22,464 nt of DNA, taken from the NCBI GenBank assembly GCA_964550345.1, contig CAZJYZ010000053.1:1-22464 (forward strand), read 5' to 3'. Positions 1-7,654 of the stretch are shown in pieces. The stretch is from JAAEUB01 sp964550345 (GTDB lineage: Bacteria; Pseudomonadota; Alphaproteobacteria; Rhodobacterales; Rhodobacteraceae). The notes under the pieces were generated by a model, which was not told the origin of the DNA, made no database searches, and saw nothing but the letters and a program-made list of their open reading frames with translations. Each line of letters starts with the position of its first letter. The stretch's first letter is position 1. The translations under genes and the position numbers were made by a program.

Positions 1-82
1 TGCCCGACATTCCAATCCCGCCAATGCCCACAAAGTGGATCAGGCCCATTTCGGTGGGGAGCTTGGTGGTCGCCGCATTCAT
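1..82 (-). CDS. murC: UDP-N-acetylmuramate--L-alanine ligase MurC, N-terminus only (cut by window edge)
   Basis: The first 27 codons of MurC, which adds L-alanine to UDP-N-acetylmuramate in the cytoplasm. The translation contains the glycine-rich nucleotide-binding motif GIGGIGMSG near residues 19-27, typical of the Mur ligase N-terminal Rossmann domain. The ATG at 80-82 overlaps the murG stop codon (ATGA arrangement), which indicates translational coupling. The position directly after ftsW and murG matches the division/cell-wall (dcw) cluster order of alphaproteobacteria. The rest of the gene lies beyond position 1, so catalytic residues cannot be checked. Confidence 0.85.
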   Translation of the reverse strand, partial: MNAATTKLPTEMGLIHFVGIGGIGMSG

Positions 83-1197
83 GTCTCATGCGCCTCTGTT
101 TTGGCTTCGCCAGAGAGTTCCAGCACCAGTTCCACCAGGTTTTTTGTTGCATCCGGACGGCCTTCGTCCAGAGCTGCCTCGGCCATTCTCATCGCCCCGG
201 CCGGGTCCTGCAACAGGTTTTCCACAGTTTTGGCAAGGGATTGCGGGCTAAACTCAGCTTCCTGCATGACAATGGCGCCGCCAGCACCTGCCAGCCCACG
301 CGCATTGGCGCTTTGTTCGTCGCGCAAGGCGGATGCCAGCGGGATCAGGATGGAAGGGCGCCCGATAACCGAGATATCCGCAACCGACGAGGCCCCTGCC
401 CGGCTGATCACCAGCTGGGCTTCGGACATGCGGCGGGGAATATCGTGAAAGAAAGGTTTGACGTCAGCACGGATACCGGCAGCGGCGTAGGCTTCGCTTA
501 CCCTGTCGTGGTCTTCCTCCCGGGCCTGATGGCTGACCGAAATGTGACGCAACAACTTGGGCGGCAGGCTGGCAATGGCTGTGGGCACCACGTCACTCAG
601 TATGCGCGCGCCCTGTGAGCCGCCAAAAACCAGCAGGGAAATCGGGTAATCCCCCGGTGCAATATAGGGCGCTCCGGCGCGTTCAAGCACCGCGGCGCGT
701 ACCGGATTACCGGTGTGGATGCCGGTGACAGAGTCGGGCAGATCCGTAGGCCAGGTGCCACATGCCACCCTGTCTACGCGGGTGACAAAAAGCCGATTGA
801 CCCGGCCCAGAACGCCGTTTTGTTCGTGCAACATACGTGGCAGGCGCAAAAGCCACGCCGCCGCCATGGCCGGAATGGCTGGATAGCCGCCAAAGCCCAC
901 CACAGCCGCCGGACGGTCGCGGCGCATGGTGAACGCGGCCGAGATCACGCCGCCAAGAATGCGAAACGGCACCAGCGCTTTGGCCAGCAAGCCACCACGC
1001 GCGAAAGTGGCGCTGGAAACCTGTTCAATTTCGACCACATGGGGAAAGCCGCCGGTATAGCGCGCGCCACGTGCATCAGTAGACAGTTTAACCCGCCAGC
1101 CCTGCCTCAGCATCGCCTCGGCCAGCGCTTGCGCTGGAAACATATGCCCGCCGGTGCCACCGGCGGCGATTACGATCAGAGGCGAGTTCTCAGCCAT
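79..1197 (-). CDS. murG: UDP-N-acetylglucosamine--N-acetylmuramyl-(pentapeptide) pyrophosphoryl-undecaprenol transferase MurG
   Basis: A 372-residue GT-B glycosyltransferase that converts lipid I to lipid II on the inner face of the cytoplasmic membrane. Seen in the sequence: the N-terminal GGTGGH loop (residues 13-18), GFGGYPAIP (101-109) and HEQN (124-127), all MurG signatures, and a C-terminal half with FGGSQGA and a RAGASS loop for UDP-GlcNAc binding. The length is normal for the family. The ATG at 1195-1197 lies inside the last codons of ftsW (8-base overlap), and the stop overlaps the murC start, so the three genes are almost certainly one transcript with coupled translation. Confidence 0.97.
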   Translation of the reverse strand: MAENSPLIVIAAGGTGGHMFPAQALAEAMLRQGWRVKLSTDARGARYTGGFPHVVEIEQVSSATFARGGLLAKALVPFRILGGVISAAFTMRRDRPAAVVGFGGYPAIPAMAAAWLLRLPRMLHEQNGVLGRVNRLFVTRVDRVACGTWPTDLPDSVTGIHTGNPVRAAVLERAGAPYIAPGDYPISLLVFGGSQGARILSDVVPTAIASLPPKLLRHISVSHQAREEDHDRVSEAYAAAGIRADVKPFFHDIPRRMSEAQLVISRAGASSVADISVIGRPSILIPLASALRDEQSANARGLAGAGGAIVMQEAEFSPQSLAKTVENLLQDPAGAMRMAEAALDEGRPDATKNLVELVLELSGEAKTEAHET

Positions 1198-2365
1198 GAC
1201 TACGCCCCCGTTTGATCAGAATGTCCCCCATGCGCCCTTGCGGACGGGTGCGGGTAAAGGCCAGCAACATCCCCACGGCAATACCCCCGGCAATCAGCGA
1301 GCTGCCACCGTATGACACGAAAGGCAGGGTCATGCCTTTGGCCGGTAACAGCCGTACGGCAACGCCCATATTGATCAGCGCCTGCACGCCGAATATAGCT
1401 GCGAGCCCGCTACCTGCCAGCCGGATGAAAGGATCGCGTTCGCGGATCAGGCGCATGAAACTGCGCACGACAATAGTGGCGTAAAGCGCGATAATGACCA
1501 GAACCAGAACAAGGCCGTATTCTTCGGCAGCAACCGCGATGATGAAGTCGGTATGCGCATCCGGCAGGGACCACTTAACCTGCCCCTCGCCCACCCCAAC
1601 GCCAAAAAACCCGCCCTCGCGGATGGCATTGGTGGCATAGCCGATCTGGGTGGTCGGGTCGATATCAGGGTTAAGATATCCGTCGATCCGGCGGGCGAAA
1701 TGCTCAGAGTTTGAATAGGCGAACATGCCGCCCATGATGACCAGTGCCGCTATGGAAATCAGAAGGGTAAAGGGGGCGCCTGCCAGAAAATACATCACGC
1801 CCCAGCTGAACAGCACCAGTGCGGATTGCCCGAAATCAGGCTGCATCGCCAGAAAGACCACCACGGTGATCGCCAGCGCCAGCGAGAAGCTTTTGCCCGG
1901 CGGGCCGTTAATCTCCTGCGAAGCCGCCATCAGCCATGCCACAGCAATGATAAAACCGGGTTTGAGGAATTCAGACGGCTGAAGTGAGCCGAAGCCTAGG
2001 GAGTACCAACGCACAGCCCCCTTGCCAAAGTCAGTTCCGAAAATGGGCAGCAAGGCCAGCGCCACGAAGGCCACGGCAAAACCAAGCACACCAAGGCGGC
2101 GCACCAATTGTGGGCTCATCATCGTGGTGAGGAACATCGCCACCAGAGCAACACTGCCGAAAAAGGCTTGCCGCTGAACATAGTAAAACGGGCTTAACCC
2201 GTTGCGCTCGGCCAGAGGCGGCGAGGCGGCAAGACCCAAAAGCAGGCCGATGCCAAACAAAAAAAGAATGCAGGATACCGACCATTTGTCGATCGTGCGC
2301 CACCAACGGGGTAGGATCGGGTCACCGTCCCGTTTGGGAAGGGTGCCGTAAACCATTTCTGTCAT
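1190..2365 (-). CDS. ftsW: Septal peptidoglycan glycosyltransferase FtsW (SEDS family)
   Basis: A polytopic membrane protein of the SEDS family that polymerises lipid II at the septum together with FtsI. Many hydrophobic segments and typical SEDS stretches are visible, such as GSLQPSEFLKP, QPDFGQ and, near the C-terminus, LPFVSYGGSS. I chose the ATG at 2363-2365, giving 391 residues starting MTEMVYGT. The frame stays open upstream to a GTG at 2432-2434 (23 extra residues), but that extension is hydrophilic, not membrane-like, and looks unconserved. murG starts inside its end. The start region faces rluE, so a promoter for the ftsW-murG-murC unit, if present here, lies within about 90 bases. 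Confidence 0.95.
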   Translation of the reverse strand: MTEMVYGTLPKRDGDPILPRWWRTIDKWSVSCILFLFGIGLLLGLAASPPLAERNGLSPFYYVQRQAFFGSVALVAMFLTTMMSPQLVRRLGVLGFAVAFVALALLPIFGTDFGKGAVRWYSLGFGSLQPSEFLKPGFIIAVAWLMAASQEINGPPGKSFSLALAITVVVFLAMQPDFGQSALVLFSWGVMYFLAGAPFTLLISIAALVIMGGMFAYSNSEHFARRIDGYLNPDIDPTTQIGYATNAIREGGFFGVGVGEGQVKWSLPDAHTDFIIAVAAEEYGLVLVLVIIALYATIVVRSFMRLIRERDPFIRLAGSGLAAIFGVQALINMGVAVRLLPAKGMTLPFVSYGGSSLIAGGIAVGMLLAFTRTRPQGRMGDILIKRGRSHG

Positions 2366-2456
2366 GTCGTCGCCTGCTTTGCCGTACTGCCTTGCCCGGT
2401 TCTCCGGGTCTGAACCCAGCATAGACGTTTCCACCCGCCTAGGCTAGGAGATTTGC

Positions 2457-2999
2457 ATGAGCCGGTTGATCCTTTTTAACAAGCCTTTCGGGGTACTGTC
2501 GCAATTCACCGATACCCGCAGCCCCAGCAAGCGCGCAACCTTGTCGGATTTCATCGACATCAAAGCGGTTTATCCGGCCGGAAGGCTGGACCGCGATTCC
2601 GAAGGTTTGCTGCTGCTCACGGATGATGGTCGCCTACAGGCACGGCTGTCGCATCCTAAGCACCGCACCGACAAAACTTACCTCGTGCAGGTCGAAGGGG
2701 ACCCGTCTGACGCCGACCTGGAACCACTGCGCAAGGGGCTGACCCTGAAGGACGGCCCTACCCTGCCCGCGCAAGCCCGCCTGATCCCCCCTCCGGATTT
2801 GTGGCCGCGCGACCCGCCGGTACGGTTTCGTAAAAGCGTGCCCGACCGCTGGCTGGAGCTGACAATCACGGAAGGACGCAACCGACAGGTTCGGCGCATG
2901 ACAGCGGCAATCGGCTTTCCAACCCTCAGGCTAGTGCGTTGGCAGGTGGGGGAATACTCGGTTGACGGGTTGGAACCCGGGAAATGGCGTGAAATTTAA
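2457..2999 (+). CDS. rluE: 23S rRNA pseudouridine synthase, RluE type
   Basis: A 180-residue stand-alone pseudouridine synthase of the RsuA/RluB/E/F family, which isomerises a uridine in 23S rRNA (U2457 in E. coli). The catalytic motif GRLDRDSEGLL holds the nucleophile Asp45; FNKPFGVLSQFTD at the N-terminus and EGRNRQVRRMTAAIGFPTLRL near the end (split here for length only) match RluE closely. There is no N-terminal S4 domain, as expected for RluE and unlike RsuA or RluB. The ATG is preceded by TAGGAG at 2445-2450 with good spacing. It is divergent from ftsW and converges tail-to-tail with the following minus-strand gene with only 15 bases between. Confidence 0.93.
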   Translation: MSRLILFNKPFGVLSQFTDTRSPSKRATLSDFIDIKAVYPAGRLDRDSEGLLLLTDDGRLQARLSHPKHRTDKTYLVQVEGDPSDADLEPLRKGLTLKDGPTLPAQARLIPPPDLWPRDPPVRFRKSVPDRWLELTITEGRNRQVRRMTAAIGFPTLRLVRWQVGEYSVDGLEPGKWREI

Positions 3000-3014
3000 G
3001 ACGCTACGGCGCAG

Positions 3015-3773
3015 CTAGGGGCCTTTCAGGCGCGCCTCAAGAAGGGCCAAGCCCTCCAACAGCGTTTCGTTCATGCCCGCCGCAACCATGTACTCGCGCA
3101 ACTCCGCGTTCAGGCCGCCTTCGGTATTCAGCTCTTCCAGCATTTCGCCAAACACCTCGCCCGCCTGATCCGCTCGCGCATGCAGCGAGCCGCCGATAAG
3201 GCTGGCAAGGAAATGTTCCCCCAGCCCCCTGTCCACCCCACGGCCAGACAGCCAGCCGGCGCTTTCCTGCAACAATTTCAGAACCGGGGACAGAACCGCC
3301 TGCACCGCCATGAAGGCGTTGAGGTCTTCCTCAGTGTTCAGGGATATCAAAATGCTGCTTACGCCAAACAGCTCCTCGACCAGATCGCTTTGAGGATATG
3401 TCAGAATGGGGGAGCCACCTTTGGCAATGAACGGGAACGGTATGGCGATTGTTGCGCGGGTTGCTGGATGGGTCAGCGCGCTGAGTTCCTGATGAGAAAC
3501 CCCTGCCATGAGTGATATGATCTTCTGATCCTCACGCAATTCTAGCCTGGGCAACAGGTCTTTGGCCGTGCCAGCCAAGAGCCCCAGTATGAGCACGTCA
3601 GAGCGATCAATGACTGCCTGATTATCGGCAATCGTGACGTTTTCATAGGCGGCGGCAAGGCGCGTCGCATGGCTGTGACTGCGCTTTGATACCGTAAGCT
3701 CATGCCCATCTCTGGCAATGGCATCGACCACCGCGCTGGCCATGAAACCGGTTCCGATTACTCCGATACGCAT
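3015..3773 (-). CDS. Pyrroline-5-carboxylate reductase-like NAD(P)-binding protein
   Basis: A 252-residue protein with an N-terminal Rossmann fold (GVIGTGFMASAV, residues 4-15) and a helical C-terminal part, the architecture of ProC (pyrroline-5-carboxylate reductase). The C-terminal motif that in true ProC reads roughly PGGTT..GL is altered here (TEGGLNAELREYM), so the substrate may differ from pyrroline-5-carboxylate and I do not assign proC. The ATG at 3771-3773 has an AGGGGG ribosome-binding site. The upstream TPM-domain gene ends 30 bases before it on the same strand, so the two are probably cotranscribed. An imine reductase or other small oxidoreductase role is possible. Confidence 0.7.
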   Translation of the reverse strand: MRIGVIGTGFMASAVVDAIARDGHELTVSKRSHSHATRLAAAYENVTIADNQAVIDRSDVLILGLLAGTAKDLLPRLELREDQKIISLMAGVSHQELSALTHPATRATIAIPFPFIAKGGSPILTYPQSDLVEELFGVSSILISLNTEEDLNAFMAVQAVLSPVLKLLQESAGWLSGRGVDRGLGEHFLASLIGGSLHARADQAGEVFGEMLEELNTEGGLNAELREYMVAAGMNETLLEGLALLEARLKGP

Positions 3774-3803
3774 GCCAAAACCCCCTGTTAGGTTAGACCG
3801 GAC

Positions 3804-4664
3804 CTACCAGCTGCCGGACGCGCCCCCTCCGGACGACGATCCGCCGCCAAACGACCCGCCCGAGGACGAGCCGGAAGACGAGCTACTGGTGATGCGCGAA
3901 ATCGTGTAGGGTTGGCTGTATTGATAGGTGCAGTGAAGGCAGTTGATGATTTCTTCGCCGTGCCCCTTTGCCTTGCGGGTCGCAGCCTTTTCCTGATGCC
4001 TGACGGTATGCATGCCCCGGCGACCGCATTCAGGACAACGGGTCAGGCGATCTTTGATCCTTCGGCGAAAGAGCAACAGGCCACCCACGGCAATTATCAC
4101 GCCAAACACCCCAATGATATAGGGCGTTGGGCTGCTGTCGGTACGCAAATCTTCAGGTGCAGGCTCGCCCAGCGCATGGCGGTGGGCGATGTCTGTGATG
4201 ATCGCCGCCGTGCCAACCTCAAGCGCTTTGCCATAATCCCCGTCGCTGAGATTGGGGATAAACTCATTGTCGATAATACGTCCCGCCAGATTGCTGTAGC
4301 CAAAGGTATACCCATCCCCCAGCTCGATCCGCATTTGGCGATCTTCGGTTATCACCAGCACCAGAATGCCATCGTTTTTCTCGGCGTCCCCAACGCCCCA
4401 GTGGTTAAAAAGTCCGGTGGCGAAATCCTCGAAACTGCCTTCGTGCGAATAGGCCGAGCGGGTCAGGATGGTCAGAATGGTCAGCTGCACCCCGGTCTCA
4501 TCGCGCAGGGTCTGAATTTCGGCTTTCAGACGTGCCTCAAGCGCATCGTCAAGCACCTCGGCATAGTCGTTTACCAGCGTGTTTTCATAGTCCGGGAATG
4601 CTTGCGCCCAGACAAGAGCTGGGAACATGACAGACAGGATTAACAGGGTAAAAAAACGGCGCAT
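3804..4664 (-). CDS. TPM-domain envelope protein (YgcG-like) with Gly/Ser-rich tail
   Basis: Residues 1-20 form a signal peptide ending VWA-QA, followed by a TPM (TLP18.3/Psb32/MOLO-1) domain from about 25 to 165 with the usual start FPDYENTLVNDYAEVLD. One transmembrane segment spans about 182-199, then a cytoplasmic part with two CxxC pairs (Cys210/Cys213 and Cys242/Cys245) that could bind zinc, and a low-complexity Ser/Gly tail ending in Trp286. I chose the ATG at 4662-4664 because AAAGGA stands six bases before it and the signal peptide begins there; the open frame continues 23 codons upstream without these features. TPM proteins are envelope proteins of poorly known function, some with phosphatase activity. 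Probably cotranscribed with the ProC-like gene. Confidence 0.82.
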   Translation of the reverse strand: MRRFFTLLILSVMFPALVWAQAFPDYENTLVNDYAEVLDDALEARLKAEIQTLRDETGVQLTILTILTRSAYSHEGSFEDFATGLFNHWGVGDAEKNDGILVLVITEDRQMRIELGDGYTFGYSNLAGRIIDNEFIPNLSDGDYGKALEVGTAAIITDIAHRHALGEPAPEDLRTDSSPTPYIIGVFGVIIAVGGLLLFRRRIKDRLTRCPECGRRGMHTVRHQEKAATRKAKGHGEEIINCLHCTYQYSQPYTISRITSSSSSGSSSGGSFGGGSSSGGGASGSW

Positions 4665-4705
4665 CACATATCCTTTCACATGGGATGAAGGAAAGTCTTG
4701 CCGCC

Positions 4706-4733
4706 AGTATTGCGATAAGGGCGGGCAAGTCAA
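4706..4733 (-). promoter_or_regulatory. Putative sigma-70 promoter of the TPM-domain gene
   Basis: Read on the minus strand, TTGACT (4728-4733) and AATACT (4706-4711) are separated by 16 bases, 42 bases before the chosen start codon. The -35 is close to consensus, the -10 is four of six. Supported only by pattern and position. Confidence 0.35.
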
Positions 4734-4847
4734 ACCACTGGTGCTGCGACAAAAAAGGCTCCACGAGGAGGGTGGCGAATTTAATTGGGACAGTCCACTT
4801 TGAGCCCATAGTTACCAAATGCAAACTGCCAACTTGAAGCCGTCATT

Positions 4848-5456
4848 ATGCGGTGCGATACAAGCCCAATGGATCAAGGGAATAAATATAATCGAGAGTT
4901 TCTGTTTGTACGTCACGGGCAAACGGACTGGAACTTACAAGGCCGCTTGCAAGGACGATCCGACCAGCCGCTTAACGCCACGGGTATCGCCCAAGCGCAA
5001 GCCTCTGCCGACCGCCTCGCCAATGGGACCGTAAGCGCCATTGTCAGCAGCCCACTCCTTAGAGCACATCAGACCGCTACCATAATTTCCAAAAGCCTCG
5101 GGGTTGCTGTTTCGGTCGAGAACAAATTGATAGAGCGCAATTTCGGTACTTTAGAAGGACACTTGGTCAGTGAGATCGCCCCAGCCGGTTGTACGGGGTT
5201 AGAATTCGCTGCGATGGAAAACCTGCCAGCGGATACCGAACCGTGGGCCAGCGTTTGTGAGCGTGTATCTGCTGGTGTAGACAAGTGGCTCAATGAGTTT
5301 CCGGATCAGCGTTTACTGTTCGTTAGCCACTATGGTGTGATCAGCGCTCTATGTCAGAAATTATTGGGGGCAAAGAAACCGGCAAAGAACGCCGTACCTT
5401 ATCGTTTTGTGCAAAAAAGAGAATGGAGTATGACAGAAGTGAAGGCCAATGCTTAA
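4848..5456 (+). CDS. Histidine phosphatase family protein (phosphoglycerate mutase-like)
   Basis: A 202-residue cytoplasmic protein of the histidine phosphatase superfamily. The phosphoacceptor motif is VRHGQTDWN (His23), with the arginine pair in SSPLLRAHQTA (Arg72), the acidic residue in ERNFGTLEG (Glu96) and the second histidine in VSHYG (His161), so the catalytic set is complete. This family includes cofactor-dependent phosphoglycerate mutases, cobalamin pathway phosphatase and sugar-phosphate phosphatases, and the substrate cannot be read from sequence. The start is uncertain: ATG at 4848 or at 4869, neither with a good ribosome-binding site. Base composition is more AT-rich than the flanking genes, and the neighbours give no metabolic clue, suggesting acquisition. 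Confidence 0.85.
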   Translation: MRCDTSPMDQGNKYNREFLFVRHGQTDWNLQGRLQGRSDQPLNATGIAQAQASADRLANGTVSAIVSSPLLRAHQTATIISKSLGVAVSVENKLIERNFGTLEGHLVSEIAPAGCTGLEFAAMENLPADTEPWASVCERVSAGVDKWLNEFPDQRLLFVSHYGVISALCQKLLGAKKPAKNAVPYRFVQKREWSMTEVKANA

Positions 5457-5606
5457 TGGGCGAACAATAGGGCGATATTCGAAAAATCACTAACGGCGAC
5501 TTTGTCCGCTGAACCGCAATTCGACCAACTGTGCAGGCATAAAAACCGAACAACTCTCTCAGATGTCGGCTGTGAGCCCAAAGCGGCCAAGGTACGCGGG
5601 AAGTGC
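5457..5606. other. Intergenic stretch without recognisable gene
   Basis: Lies between the convergent histidine phosphatase and the acidic hypothetical gene. Segments such as GATGTCGGCTGTGAGCCCAA resemble short degenerate sequences I associate with roseobacter intergenic DNA, but no gene, RNA or clear terminator can be supported. Confidence 0.3.
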
Positions 5607-6038
5607 TCATGAGCCTTTTGACTTTTTCCATTCGATGTATCGAGCGTCAATAATGGGTTTTAACCGGTCAAAATTTACCCAAGTGTCTTCCACGTGGTAA
5701 AGAGAAGGGAGATCGGCATCAAAGGTATTACTGTAATCCTCAATATAGGGGCCCCCACCAATTCCGTAGTAGAAGGCAGCAAATTCATTTCCTTCCGCAT
5801 TGAGGTCTTCATCCGAAAACTTTTCGTCACATGAGGCCCGAAAGAACTGCCCCGGCGTCATTTCTCTTTGTCTAAGGCATGGTATGTCATCAGGAAAATC
5901 GTCGATGTGGATTGCGCCACCAAGGTCAGAAAGCAGCGCCCAAACTACAAACATGCCGATGTGGATAGACCCTGCATCATCGCTGAGGTCTTCGGGAAAA
6001 TCACCTCCATAGTGCCAAGACGCATCGTCATATTTCAT
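5607..6038 (-). CDS. Small acidic hypothetical protein
   Basis: A 143-residue, strongly acidic soluble protein starting MKYDDASWHYGGDFP, with no signal peptide or membrane segment. The first half has a hydrophobic helix (HIGMFVVWALLSDLG) and a conserved-looking middle (FYYGIGGGPYIEDY). The opening resembles a family of uncharacterised bacterial proteins (I believe a DUF of the type MKYDDASWH.GG..P), some of which look like immunity proteins of contact-dependent toxins; that link is a guess. The ATG at 6036-6038 has AGGG about ten bases upstream. It sits in the AT-rich islet, and no toxin gene is adjacent. Function unknown. Confidence 0.65.
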   Translation of the reverse strand: MKYDDASWHYGGDFPEDLSDDAGSIHIGMFVVWALLSDLGGAIHIDDFPDDIPCLRQREMTPGQFFRASCDEKFSDEDLNAEGNEFAAFYYGIGGGPYIEDYSNTFDADLPSLYHVEDTWVNFDRLKPIIDARYIEWKKSKGS

Positions 6039-6197
6039 TTCGAATTTTACCCTGTCTAGTCAAGCTAACTTAGTTCATGAGATAAACCTTGTGGGAACCC
6101 GAGACAACTTGTGATTGGGGAGGCGCAACCAAGGATATCCTAGATTTTCAAGGTCGGCATTGTCCACAAGGCGGACCTTCGCATTGATAATCCCTCC

Positions 6198-6227
6198 AAA
6201 AAAAGGGCACCTAAAAAGGTGCCCTTT
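6198..6227 (-). terminator. Rho-independent terminator of pntAB
   Basis: A perfect 11-bp inverted repeat, AAAGGGCACCT (6202-6212) and AGGTGCCCTTT (6217-6227), with a 4-base loop. Read on the minus strand it is followed by seven T (6198-6204). It begins about 20 bases after the pntB stop codon. Confidence 0.93.
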
Positions 6228-6247
6228 CGTTGTTTTTGATTCTGTCC

Positions 6248-7639
6248 TTAATCGATCCGTGTCAGCAAGGCGTTCAGGCTGTCTTTGGCATCGCCATAGA
6301 ACATGCGGGTGTTTTCCTTGAAAAACAGCGGGTTTTCGATGCCGGAATAGCCGGTACCCTGACCACGTTTCGATACAAACACCTGCTTGGCTTTCCATAC
6401 TTCCAGCACCGGCATACCGGCGATGGGCGAGTTCGGATCTTCCTGCGCCGCCGGGTTAACGATGTCGTTGGAGCCGATGACGATGACAACATCCGTTTCC
6501 GGGAAATCGTCGTTGATCTCATCCATCTCCATGACGATGTCGTAAGGCACGCGTGCCTCAGCCAGCAGTACGTTCATATGGCCGGGCAGACGCCCCGCAA
6601 CCGGGTGAATGCCGAAACGCACATTCTTGCCTTTGTCACGCAGACGTTTGGTCAGCTCGGATACAGCCTGCTGCGCCTGCGCCACGGCCATGCCGTAGCC
6701 GGGCACGATGATAACGCTGTCGGCATCATTCAGGCTGGCGGCAACGCCGTCGGCGTCGATGGCGATCTGTTCGCCCTCAATCTCCATGGCCGGGCCGGTC
6801 TGGCCGCCGAAGCCGCCAAGGATCACGGCCAGGAATTTGCGGTTCATCGCTACACACATGATGTAGCTCAGGATCGCACCTGAGGAACCGACCAGCGCGC
6901 CGGTGACGATCAAAAGGTCATTGCCCAGAAGGAACCCGGTCGCTGCCGCTGCCCAACCTGAATAGGAGTTGAGCATCGACACAACAACCGGCATGTCAGC
7001 GCCGCCAATGGCAAGCACCAGATGCGCACCAACCACAAAGGCAATCGCCGTCATCACATAAAGCGTCCACGAACCGGCGCCTTGCATATACATGACCAGC
7101 AGCACCAGGGATGCCACGACCATGACGATGTTCCACACATGGCGGCCCGGCAAGATCAGGGCAGCACCGGACATACGGCCCGAAAGCTTGCCATACGCGA
7201 TGATCGACCCGGTAAAGGTAATCGCACCGATGAAGACACCGATGAAGATTTCAACCTGATGGATGACCTCTTCGGCGTGGCTGGCAAAGTGATGCGCGGT
7301 CAGGTCCGAGTTGATGCCGATAAAGACGGCGGCCAGACCCACAAAGCTGTGCAGGGCAGCCACAAGCTGCGGCATGCCGGTCATTTCGACCCGCTGGGCG
7401 ACGATCACACCGATCACGGCCCCAATGGCAATGGTTATAATCAGGGTGGCGGTAATCGCCACGCCTGGCCCGAATATGGTGGCAAAGACCGCAATGGCCA
7501 TACCCACGATACCATACCATACGCCACGTTTGGCACTTTCCTGGTCCTTAAGTCCGCCAAGGGACAAGATAAACAGCACCGCGGCCGCGATATAGGCGGC
7601 GGTCTGCACTTCTGCTGTCAGCATATCTGAAGCGTTCAT
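6248..7639 (-). CDS. pntB: NAD(P) transhydrogenase subunit beta PntB
   Basis: A 463-residue inner-membrane subunit of the proton-translocating transhydrogenase, which uses the proton gradient to reduce NADP+ with NADH. The N-terminal part (to about residue 265) is a series of hydrophobic helices (domain II); the C-terminal part is the NADP(H)-binding domain III, with IVPGYGMAVAQAQ, GIHPVAGRLPGHMNVLLAEA (at the 20-residue limit) and VIGSNDIVNPAA plus KRGQGTGYSG, all hallmark PntB motifs. Length matches E. coli PntB. The ATG is preceded by GGAG; the pntA stop lies 15 bases upstream. A strong terminator follows. Confidence 0.97.
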   Translation of the reverse strand: MNASDMLTAEVQTAAYIAAAVLFILSLGGLKDQESAKRGVWYGIVGMAIAVFATIFGPGVAITATLIITIAIGAVIGVIVAQRVEMTGMPQLVAALHSFVGLAAVFIGINSDLTAHHFASHAEEVIHQVEIFIGVFIGAITFTGSIIAYGKLSGRMSGAALILPGRHVWNIVMVVASLVLLVMYMQGAGSWTLYVMTAIAFVVGAHLVLAIGGADMPVVVSMLNSYSGWAAAATGFLLGNDLLIVTGALVGSSGAILSYIMCVAMNRKFLAVILGGFGGQTGPAMEIEGEQIAIDADGVAASLNDADSVIIVPGYGMAVAQAQQAVSELTKRLRDKGKNVRFGIHPVAGRLPGHMNVLLAEARVPYDIVMEMDEINDDFPETDVVIVIGSNDIVNPAAQEDPNSPIAGMPVLEVWKAKQVFVSKRGQGTGYSGIENPLFFKENTRMFYGDAKDSLNALLTRID

Positions 7640-7654
7640 GTCTCTTCTCCGCCC

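Noticed and set aside
2366..2434. Upstream extension of ftsW to a GTG at 2432-2434
   Set aside because: The 23 extra residues are hydrophilic and lack a clear ribosome-binding site; the ATG at 2363-2365 gives the usual FtsW N-terminus.
4780..4847. Possible insertion-sequence remnant (TTGGGACAGTCCACTTTGAG)
   Set aside because: It recalled the edge of some transposon ends, but there are no matching inverted repeats, target duplications or transposase fragment.
5457..5606. Possible broken gene or RNA between the two islet genes
   Set aside because: Frames are short, no family motif is visible, and no stable RNA structure could be recognised by eye.
6230..6883. Plus-strand open frame of 217 codons, and another at 7022-7630
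   Set aside because: Both are antisense to pntB, which is complete and conserved. The translations are rich in His, Arg and Gly, as is usual for shadow frames.
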